NCBI RefSeq assembly: GCF_004006665.1
Contig: NZ_QOCL01000012.1
Span: 145,216-209,215, forward strand
Source: Halobacteriovorax sp. HLS
Lineage (GTDB): Bacteria > Bdellovibrionota > Bacteriovoracia > Bacteriovoracales > Bacteriovoracaceae
Direction of reading: 5' to 3'
DNA: 64,000 nt
In this document: piece by piece, positions 33,463 through 40,059 of the stretch
How the letters are laid out: each line of letters starts with the position of its first letter
Numbering within the stretch: the stretch's first letter is position 1
The notes under the pieces: model-generated
What the model was told of the DNA's origin: nothing
What the model saw: only the letters and a program-made list of their open reading frames with translations
Database searches by the model: none
Position numbers and translations under genes: made by a program

Positions 33463-34070
33463 ATTATACAGAACCTTTTAAAACCAATATTTTCTAGAAA
33501 GCTCATTGAGGCAATATTTCTATTGTGTACGGCCGCGACACTGGCAGTATTTATTTCTTCTATCTTAGAATAGATTGCATTCTTTGCCTTTTTTCTGTGT
33601 TCTAAATTTGACTTTGAATTTATCCACATCCATGCAATAAGTGTTTTACTTTCATTTTCAATGGCAAACGGTGTTGTTAAAATAAGACCTATCAATTCGC
33701 TTCCAAGATAGAATGAAGTTGACTCGCCATTTTTTAAAATCTGCATACACTCCTCAGTGTAGCGCTCTTTATTAGAAATATCGTAGCTCATTCTAGTAAA
33801 GCCATCATCTAATGACTTCTTTAAATCTTCGGTGCTTGAGTTTCTTCTTTCAAGTTCATTTTCAATAGCTCTATTTTCAGGTGCTGGCCTAAACTTTCTT
33901 TCTAGACCAAACTTAAAGTTTTCTCCAAAGGTAGTGCTAAACTTTTCTCTGTTTTCATCCAAACTATCTAAGTAAATAGTCGATCTATTGTCCGCAGAGT
34001 GATTTCTATAGTCTAGTAGAGCTGTGTCAATCTTTGCTTGCTCAAGTGTACGATAATTAAAATACCTCAT
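33456..34070 (-). CDS. GNAT-family acetyltransferase
   Basis: This 204-residue protein has a C-terminal part with the GNAT end signature (AAVHNRNIASMSFLENIGFKR, comparable to N-x-x-(S/A)-x-x-(F/L)-Y-x-x-x-GF) preceded by a strand LIAWMWINSK. The acetyl-CoA pyrophosphate loop is less obvious (HRKKAKNAIYSKI). The first 110 residues are highly charged and not recognised. Its ATG overlaps the radical SAM gene by 4 bp and its stop overlaps the lipoprotein gene, so it is tightly coupled into the operon. I infer that it acetylates the radical-SAM-modified product or its leader-free N terminus. Confidence 0.75.
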   Translation of the reverse strand: MRYFNYRTLEQAKIDTALLDYRNHSADNRSTIYLDSLDENREKFSTTFGENFKFGLERKFRPAPENRAIENELERRNSSTEDLKKSLDDGFTRMSYDISNKERYTEECMQILKNGESTSFYLGSELIGLILTTPFAIENESKTLIAWMWINSKSNLEHRKKAKNAIYSKIEEINTASVAAVHNRNIASMSFLENIGFKRFCIIC

Positions 34071-34924
34071 GATGACCTCTTGAAAATAAATTCACATAGG
34101 TTACAGGCACTAGAACAGTCCACAGGGATTTGCGCAGTATCTATCTCTTTGTCTGCTAACATTTCTTTAAAAGTTTTATTTCTTAATGTCTTAAAAATAT
34201 CACTTGATATATAATCATCGAACTCTGTGTTGCAAATATCTTGTGTGACATCATTATAGACAAGGTTTCCGCAGCAGTTAGAGTATCCTTTTGCTGGTAT
34301 ATAGGTAAAAGAATCTACATTTGGGCACTTTTCATCTAAGACAGATTCTTCAAACTTAAAATACTTGTAAGTAATATTATTTTCTTGCGCTCTACCGACT
34401 TTAGAAACTTTTTGAAAAATTACCTTAACGCCAAGGTCTTTAATAAGCTCTTGGGCCATTAGAAGGTCCTTTGGTTCAGCGATTGCCATAGAGATATTAA
34501 AGCTCATGCCTTTTGACTCACAGTAATCTCTTATATTCTTAATATAAGAGTACTCAGTCTTTGTTCCGTGAAAAGCATCAAATGATACTTGCACAAAGTC
34601 TAGTCTATCCACCTTATCAAGAAGAATTCTAGTTTGTTCAATACTACTACCAAACCATCCGTTTGTTGTTATTCCAAACTTTGCTTCGAGCTTGTTTGGA
34701 TGTTCTCTAATAAATTGGTTCATATCTTTTAGATAGAGAGTTGGCTCTCCTCCAGTGAATAGAACAAGCTTTGGAGCATGTTCTTTTATCTGGGTCGTAA
34801 TATTGGAGATTTCATCATCAGATAGCTTCGATGATACTTGATCAGGACCAGACGAGTTGACGCAGTGTGTGCATGTGTAGTTACACTTGTGTCCTAGAAT
34901 AATATTTAATTCATTCATCTTCAT
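34067..34924 (-). CDS. radical SAM enzyme with C-terminal auxiliary cysteine cluster
   Basis: This 285-residue protein has the radical SAM cluster motif CxxxCxxC as CNYTCTHC (Cys14, 18, 21), the GGEP motif at 58-61 and ITTNGW, all in the expected order. After about residue 195 come extra cysteines (CPNVDSF, SNCCGN, DICNTE) and a second CxxxCxxC, DCSSACNLC, near residues 270-278. That is the layout of SPASM/twitch peptide-modifying enzymes, which hold one or two auxiliary clusters. It lies 15 bp after the gene for the exported (A)IAWA-repeat protein, which I propose as its substrate. The start MKMNEL has AGAG nine bases upstream. Confidence 0.88.
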   Translation of the reverse strand: MKMNELNIILGHKCNYTCTHCVNSSGPDQVSSKLSDDEISNITTQIKEHAPKLVLFTGGEPTLYLKDMNQFIREHPNKLEAKFGITTNGWFGSSIEQTRILLDKVDRLDFVQVSFDAFHGTKTEYSYIKNIRDYCESKGMSFNISMAIAEPKDLLMAQELIKDLGVKVIFQKVSKVGRAQENNITYKYFKFEESVLDEKCPNVDSFTYIPAKGYSNCCGNLVYNDVTQDICNTEFDDYISSDIFKTLRNKTFKEMLADKEIDTAQIPVDCSSACNLCEFIFKRSS

Positions 34925-34939
34925 CTAGTGATCTCTTTT

Positions 34940-35878
34940 CTAGTTTCTATCTGAGTCGTTAATTACATTGATGAGTGGACCATCTATAATATCTCTAATG
35001 CGTTCAAGCTCTCTTTCGAGATCTCTTTCAACATCGTCCAAGTAGGTCGATGAATTAGTAGGAACGTTTGTATATTCACTCTCTACTGCCCAAGCGATAG
35101 CTCTAGACGAGTTTTCTATATTTGCATCAATGGCCCAAGCAATAGCTGTTCTTGAGCTATCAACACTTCTTGCCCATGCAATTGCATAAGGGGATAGAGT
35201 TATTGAAGGTGGAGCTAACTCCAGTAAATCTTCAAGTGTAGACTCATCACGTCCTTCATATACTTCGATCCAATCCGTTTGTGAGTTTATTTTATTAAGC
35301 CTATTTATTAATTGCTCAAATGATAGAGCTCCGAACTTATCGTCGGCCAAGTTTCTAAGAATAATACTTCTCATGACTTTAGATGAACTGCTACGGTTGC
35401 CTTCTAAGTCTGTTGGAAAGTTTCTTACTATCTCAGTAACAACTTCACCGTTTTCATCTAGTTTACGAACACTTGTTCCCCATGTAATTGTACCAGTTGC
35501 AGCTTCAACTTCTTCTTGCAGTTTCGCCCAAGCGATAACTTCGTGGGATTTTAAAATACCGTCATCTGACAAGACTCTACCAAGGTAAGGAAATGAAGTA
35601 TCTCTACCAAAGAAATTCTTTAATCTTAAAACATCTTTATCTTCAAGTGAGTTTACATAGAGAGAAGCATTTACTTTATCGTAAAGACCTTTGGACTCAA
35701 GCGTAGACTTAAGCTCTGCTTTAGCAACTTCTAGTTTAAGTATCTCTCTTAGATCATCAATGACAATTGGACCTTGAGCATCTCTGATAACATCTAAGAC
35801 ACCATTGGCCTGACAAATGAGACTGCTTCCAAGAGCACTAGATAAGATAACTAATTTACTGATTTGCTTAATATTCAT
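34940..35878 (-). CDS. exported protein with repeated (A)IAWA motifs, proposed radical SAM substrate
   Basis: This 312-residue precursor has a Sec signal peptide (MNIKQISKLVILSSALGSSL then ICQA) and GAAGGA before the ATG. The conspicuous element is a short repeat: VIAWAK at 114-119, AIAWAR at 232-237, AIAWAI at 245-250, AIAWAV at 260-265, with a related TITWG at 130-134. The last three are spaced 13 and 15 residues apart and each is preceded by or followed by SSR. The C terminus is a charged helix (DDVERDLERELERIRDII). Apart from these Trp residues the chain is ordinary and acidic. It heads an operon with a radical SAM enzyme and a GNAT. I do not recognise any described family and infer that the Trp-centred repeats are modified. 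Confidence 0.75.
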   Translation of the reverse strand: MNIKQISKLVILSSALGSSLICQANGVLDVIRDAQGPIVIDDLREILKLEVAKAELKSTLESKGLYDKVNASLYVNSLEDKDVLRLKNFFGRDTSFPYLGRVLSDDGILKSHEVIAWAKLQEEVEAATGTITWGTSVRKLDENGEVVTEIVRNFPTDLEGNRSSSSKVMRSIILRNLADDKFGALSFEQLINRLNKINSQTDWIEVYEGRDESTLEDLLELAPPSITLSPYAIAWARSVDSSRTAIAWAIDANIENSSRAIAWAVESEYTNVPTNSSTYLDDVERDLERELERIRDIIDGPLINVINDSDRN

Positions 35879-35902
35879 AAATCCTTCCTATGTATTCCTT
35901 TA

Positions 35903-35931
35903 TGAATAGCATTTATTTGAATTGGACTCAA
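35903..35931 (-). promoter_or_regulatory. putative promoter of the (A)IAWA operon
   Basis: On the minus strand TTGAGT (35931-35926) and TATTCA (35908-35903) are separated by 17 bp, with TG directly before the -10 (extended -10). Transcription would begin near 35896, about 18 nt before the ATG. The -35 is good, the -10 only partial. Confidence 0.5.
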
Positions 35932-35951
35932 TGAAGCTTGTAAGAAGTTCT

Positions 35952-35975
35952 CGAGTGTTAAAAATATAACACTCG
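35952..35975 (-). terminator. hairpin between the DUF445 gene and the (A)IAWA operon
   Basis: CGAGTGTTA (35952-35960) and TAACACTCG (35967-35975) form a perfect 9-bp stem with a 6-nt loop. On the minus strand it follows the DUF445 stop by 22 nt, but the T-run after it is poor (AGAACTTCTT). It is probably a terminator separating the two minus-strand operons. Confidence 0.55.
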
Positions 35976-35997
35976 TAAGGTGTTGTTTTTACTGTGT

Positions 35998-36699
35998 CTA
36001 CAGGAGGGTAGTGAGAAGACCAATTAAGGCACCAAAGACTCCACCCCAAACAACTAGCCAACCTAGGTGTGATTTGATCATATCTTGAATGATTTCTTTA
36101 ACCATTTTTGGAGTAAGCTCGTTTAGTCTTCCGTCAACTAGGCCTTCGACATTTGAGAAGAGATCACTTGAACCTTCTGAGTTCTTAGTAAGATTCTTGA
36201 TGAAGTTTTCGTCGTTAATCATATCCGCAATGATCTCTTTAAACTTTAGTTCGAATTGAGGCTTTAGGCCATCAAGAGCACTAGGACCGCCAAACATTCC
36301 GATCATAGATCCAAAAGGAGATTCCATAATCGCGGCCTTTAGTTTTTCAAAAACTTTATCAAAGTCAATTGTCTCAACGAGAGTATCTTCTTCAATTTTT
36401 AAAAGATTCGTTGTTGATTCGCTCATAAATTTTTCAAAATTCTCTCTAGTAAAGAATTGATTCATTATGAGAGCTCTGATTCCTGTTTTAAATTCTTGGA
36501 ATCTCTCTGTGATAATTCCCGAACCATAGAGTCCTGGAACTTTTTCAAAGAGCATATGAATCGCCAGCCAGTTTGTTATAGCACCTGAAAATGAGTACAG
36601 ACCCATGACTTTAATTTGTTCGGAAAAGTATGGAGTAATATAACCAATTACAATTAGAGAAATAGAGATGATATTTGTGAGTAAGCTCTTATTAATCAT
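35998..36699 (-). CDS. DUF445 family membrane protein
   Basis: This is about 233 residues from the ATG at 36699; the codon before it is an in-frame TTG. Membrane segments sit at both ends. The N-terminal SFSGAITNWLAIHMLFEKVPG block and the C-terminal IKSHLGWLVVWGGVFGALIGLL are the DUF445 (YheB-like) signatures, with the amphipathic helical middle between them (FQEFKTGIRALIMNQFF). Function of the family is unknown. The gene starts within the 3' end of the upstream gene (8-bp overlap), so the two are co-translated. Confidence 0.88.
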   Translation of the reverse strand: MINKSLLTNIISISLIVIGYITPYFSEQIKVMGLYSFSGAITNWLAIHMLFEKVPGLYGSGIITERFQEFKTGIRALIMNQFFTRENFEKFMSESTTNLLKIEEDTLVETIDFDKVFEKLKAAIMESPFGSMIGMFGGPSALDGLKPQFELKFKEIIADMINDENFIKNLTKNSEGSSDLFSNVEGLVDGRLNELTPKMVKEIIQDMIKSHLGWLVVWGGVFGALIGLLTTLL

Positions 36700-37315
36700 C
36701 AAGCTTTTCCCAGTCGATATCTTTGCCGATAGTCACACCAGAAATTGATCTCTCTCTATCTTTAACGATAAATGGAAATTGTAAAGTTTCAATACCGTCA
36801 AACTGATGTTCATAGGCAATCGTAATAGTTTTTGGAACAAAGTCAGTCAGTGTATCCAGGAAGTAATTCTCTGGTAGATTCGCCATCGGATTTTCTTCTT
36901 CGTCGTCCATTTCCATTGGGTCCATTGGCCTAGAAGAAGTATTCTTAACTATAATAGCGCCTTGAATTTTTTCTCTTTTGATATCCTTAGTAAGATTCCA
37001 TGACCCAATATGGAAGAAGTCTAGAAAGAACATTGATTTTCCAAACTTCAATTTTCTAGGGATCAGCAAAGATTGCATGAACTTTCTAGTCGATGGGTCT
37101 TTAGATTTCTTGGCCAATTTGTCGGCCAGAGCGCTATCTTCAATTCTTAAAATATAAGCTCCAGGCTTTTTATTTGACATGAAGAGCATATACTGAAAAG
37201 CAATGCTGAATAGCGTAAAAAGTTTGTGTTGATCAAAGTGTAGGTGCGGTATCTCGCATTCTACTAGGGTTTTAACAGAATCGTATAAATCTTGTTTACT
37301 TAGGTCACTTCGCAT
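36692..37315 (-). CDS. cytosolic protein of unknown function upstream of DUF445
   Basis: This 207-residue protein has no signal peptide or membrane helix. Its features are an N-terminal helical part (DLSKQDLYDSVKTLVECEIP), a basic patch (LAKKSKDPSTRK), an acidic, methionine-rich loop (MDPMEMDDEEENPMANLP) and a beta-rich end. It is the first gene of a two-gene unit with the DUF445 protein and may be its soluble partner. No family is recognised. Confidence 0.7.
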   Translation of the reverse strand: MRSDLSKQDLYDSVKTLVECEIPHLHFDQHKLFTLFSIAFQYMLFMSNKKPGAYILRIEDSALADKLAKKSKDPSTRKFMQSLLIPRKLKFGKSMFFLDFFHIGSWNLTKDIKREKIQGAIIVKNTSSRPMDPMEMDDEEENPMANLPENYFLDTLTDFVPKTITIAYEHQFDGIETLQFPFIVKDRERSISGVTIGKDIDWEKLDD

Positions 37316-37439
37316 GTGATCTTTGGCCTTTGAAATAGAAATTGTGTTACGTATTAAGATTAATTAAGGATTATGGTCCATAATGTCAATGTGCTTCGTA
37401 AAATTCTTTAGAAAAATAGTCAAAGACTTAACTTGCCGA

Positions 37440-37468
37440 TTGACTCATTCACGTAATTTCTCTAAGAT
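37440..37468 (+). promoter_or_regulatory. sigma-70 promoter of the EF-G gene
   Basis: TTGACT (37440-37445) and TAAGAT (37463-37468) are separated by exactly 17 bp, with 5/6 and 4/6 matches. Transcription start would be near 37475, giving a 60-nt leader. Confidence 0.75.
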
Positions 37469-37535
37469 GCGACTTTGAAAACAATCATTTTATATTAATA
37501 TAACGTCCAAATATAACTCATATGGAGCAAAGACA

Positions 37536-39698
37536 ATGATTACAAACAAGCTAATGTCGAAAACGAGAAATATCGGTATTTCGGCACACATTGACTCTGG
37601 TAAGACTACTCTTACTGAAAGAATTCTTTTTTACTGTGACATGATCCACAAAATCGAAGATGTTCGTGGTGGTGGTGCTGGTGCGACAATGGACCACATG
37701 GAACTTGAAAAAGAAAAAGGTATTACAATTACTTCTGCAGCAACGACTGTTTTCTGGAAAGGTATTTCTGGAAAAGGTACTACATTTGCTGACGGTATTG
37801 ATAAAGATACTAAAATTAATATTATCGATACTCCGGGTCACGTTGACTTTACAGTTGAAGTTGAAAGATCACTAAGAGTTCTTGATGGTGCTATCCTGGT
37901 TCTTTGTTCTGTTTCTGGTGTTCAGTCTCAGTCAATTACAGTTGATAGACAAATGAAGAGATATAACGTTCCAAGACTAGCTTTCTTAAACAAGATGGAC
38001 AGAATGGGAGCGAATGCATTCAATGGTAGAAATGCTCTAAGAGACAAGCTAAACCACAATGCAGTTCTTATGCAATATCCTATCGGAGCTGAAGAAAACT
38101 TCGTAGGTGTTGTTGATTTAATTACTAAAACTGCTTATTACTTTGACGGTGATAACGGTGAAAAAGTTAGAGCTGAAGAAGTTCCTGCTGATCTAGTTGA
38201 TCAAGTAGAAGAACTAAGAGGTGAAATGATTGATGCAGTTGCTGAATATGATGACGCTGTAATGGAAAACTACCTAGAAGGTAATGAGCCATCTGAAGAA
38301 GATCTTCACAAGTGTATTAGAATTGGAGTTCAATCTCTTCAATTAACTCCTGTTTATATGGGATCTGCATTTAAGAATAAAGGTGTTCAAGTTCTTCTTG
38401 AAGCGGTGACTAGATACCTTCCTTCTCCACTTACTTGTGTTCCTCCTACTGCTAAGACTGAAAAAGATGAAGTTGTTGCAATTTCTCCAGATCCAGCGGA
38501 AGAACTACTTGCAATGGCATTTAAGATTACTGATGAGCAATTTGGTCAGTTAACATATACAAGAATCTATAGAGGAACTCTTAATAAGGGTGAAACTGTT
38601 TACAACTCAAGAACTGGTAAGAAAGTTAGAGTTGGTAGAATGGTTAGAATGAACTCTAACGACAGAGAGAATATCGATTCGGCACACGCAGGGGATATCA
38701 TCGCAATCGTTGGTATTGACTGTGCATCAGGTGATACTTTTGTTGGTGATGATAGATCAATTGGTCTTTCTCTTGAAGGTATCCACGTTCCAATCCCAGT
38801 TATTGAACTTTCAATTTCTTGTAAGGATAAGAACGAGCAAGCGAAGATGTCTAAAGGTCTTGCAAAATTCCTTAAAGAAGATCCAACTTTCCACGTATTC
38901 ACAGATGAAGAATCAGGTGAAACAAGAATTGCTGGTATGGGTGAGCTACACCTTGAAATTTACGTAGAAAGACTTAAGCGTGAATTCGGTGCAGAAGTTG
39001 TTGTTGGTGCTCCACAGGTTAACTATAGAGAAACAATTAGAACAGAAACTCCATTCGAATATACTCACAAGAAGCAAACTGGTGGTTCTGGTCAGTTCGG
39101 TCAAGTTGTTGGTGTTCTTAAGCCACTTACTGCTGATAGAAAAGATAAAGAAGATCAGGTTTTCAAGTTTAACAATGAAATTAAAGGTGGATCTATTCCT
39201 AACGAATTCATTGGTGCTTGTGAAAAAGGTTTCCAAGACGTTATGGATCAAGGTCCTCTTGCAGCTTTCCCAGTTATTAACTGTGAAATCTTCCTACAAG
39301 ACGGTAAGTACCATGATGTAGATTCATCTGATATGGCCTTCAGAATTGCTGCAAGACAAGCGATGAGAAGAGCGATTAATGCTGCTCAGCCAGTACTAAT
39401 GGAGCCAATCATGAAAGTTGAAGTAACAACTCCTGATGAGTATCAAGGTGGTGTTATTGGTGACCTTTCTTCTAGAAGAGGGATGATCCAAGGTTCTGAA
39501 ACTGATCCAGGTGGAGAAGTTATCATTAACGCTGAAGTTCCACTTTCTGAAATGTTTGGTTATTCAAATGTTCTTAGATCTATGTCTGCTGGTAAAGCAA
39601 CATATACAATGGAATTCGCTAAGTATCACGACTGTCCTTCTAACATCCAAACAGATGTTATGAAAGCAAGAGCTGAAAAACTAGCTAGTGACGATTAG
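37536..39698 (+). CDS. fusA: elongation factor G, mitochondrial-like (spdEFG1-type)
   Basis: This 720-residue translocase GTPase has all five domains. G1 is AHIDSGKTT, where most bacterial EF-Gs have AHIDAGKTT. G2 is ITITSAAT, G3 DTPGHVDF, G4 NKMD and G5 SAFKNKG. The Ser in G1 and the block KLNHNAVLMQYPIGAEENF closely match mitochondrial EF-G1 and the bacterial spdEFG1 group described from spirochaetes, planctomycetes and deltaproteobacteria. The second member of such pairs (spdEFG2, ribosome recycling) should be elsewhere in the genome. Codon use is strongly biased (uniform AGA, GGT, GTT), as in a highly expressed gene. It has its own promoter and a strong terminator. Confidence 0.95.
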   Translation: MITNKLMSKTRNIGISAHIDSGKTTLTERILFYCDMIHKIEDVRGGGAGATMDHMELEKEKGITITSAATTVFWKGISGKGTTFADGIDKDTKINIIDTPGHVDFTVEVERSLRVLDGAILVLCSVSGVQSQSITVDRQMKRYNVPRLAFLNKMDRMGANAFNGRNALRDKLNHNAVLMQYPIGAEENFVGVVDLITKTAYYFDGDNGEKVRAEEVPADLVDQVEELRGEMIDAVAEYDDAVMENYLEGNEPSEEDLHKCIRIGVQSLQLTPVYMGSAFKNKGVQVLLEAVTRYLPSPLTCVPPTAKTEKDEVVAISPDPAEELLAMAFKITDEQFGQLTYTRIYRGTLNKGETVYNSRTGKKVRVGRMVRMNSNDRENIDSAHAGDIIAIVGIDCASGDTFVGDDRSIGLSLEGIHVPIPVIELSISCKDKNEQAKMSKGLAKFLKEDPTFHVFTDEESGETRIAGMGELHLEIYVERLKREFGAEVVVGAPQVNYRETIRTETPFEYTHKKQTGGSGQFGQVVGVLKPLTADRKDKEDQVFKFNNEIKGGSIPNEFIGACEKGFQDVMDQGPLAAFPVINCEIFLQDGKYHDVDSSDMAFRIAARQAMRRAINAAQPVLMEPIMKVEVTTPDEYQGGVIGDLSSRRGMIQGSETDPGGEVIINAEVPLSEMFGYSNVLRSMSAGKATYTMEFAKYHDCPSNIQTDVMKARAEKLASDD

Positions 39699-40059
39699 AA
39701 AATAATTAAATTATTTTATATCGAAAGGCCGCAAGAAATTGCGGCCTTTTTTATTGTGATATTATTTCTTGCTCTGTAGCTACTTCTAGCTTGCTCATAA
39801 TCATCCGGCATATAAGTGAATTGGTCGGTAATTTTCTTCATAGATTTAGTTTAGATGAATTTTGAAAACTGTATGCAAGTTGAGCATTAATTTTAGAGTA
39901 TGTTTAAATATTAAACACTTTCTATGCCTATAACTTGAGACAGTTATTCTCTTGGTTTTTTACGTTATAAAATGATCTAAATTGTAGAAATTACTCAAGA
40001 ATTTCTTTGAGTAATAGATTCAAGTACTAAATAATTCTAGCCGATAGGATAATATATCT
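39699..40059. other. 361-bp gap: EF-G terminator, a palindrome and a hairpin, otherwise AT-rich
   Basis: After the terminator (39724-39752) there is a perfect TGTTTAA-ata-TTAAACA palindrome at 39901-39917. A 9-bp hairpin, ATTACTCAA/TTGAGTAAT, follows at 39990-40015, 45 bp before the next ATG. Either could be an operator of the gene at 40060. No coding frame or RNA gene is apparent. Confidence 0.6.
39724..39752 (+). terminator. intrinsic terminator of the EF-G gene
   Basis: AAAGGCCGCAA (39724-39734) and TTGCGGCCTTT (39739-39749) form an 11-bp stem with a 4-nt loop, followed by six T. Confidence 0.95.

Noticed and set aside
37551..39251. Several long open frames antisense or out of frame within the EF-G gene
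   Set aside because: They are shadows of strong codon bias in a highly conserved gene, lack ribosome sites and look like no protein.
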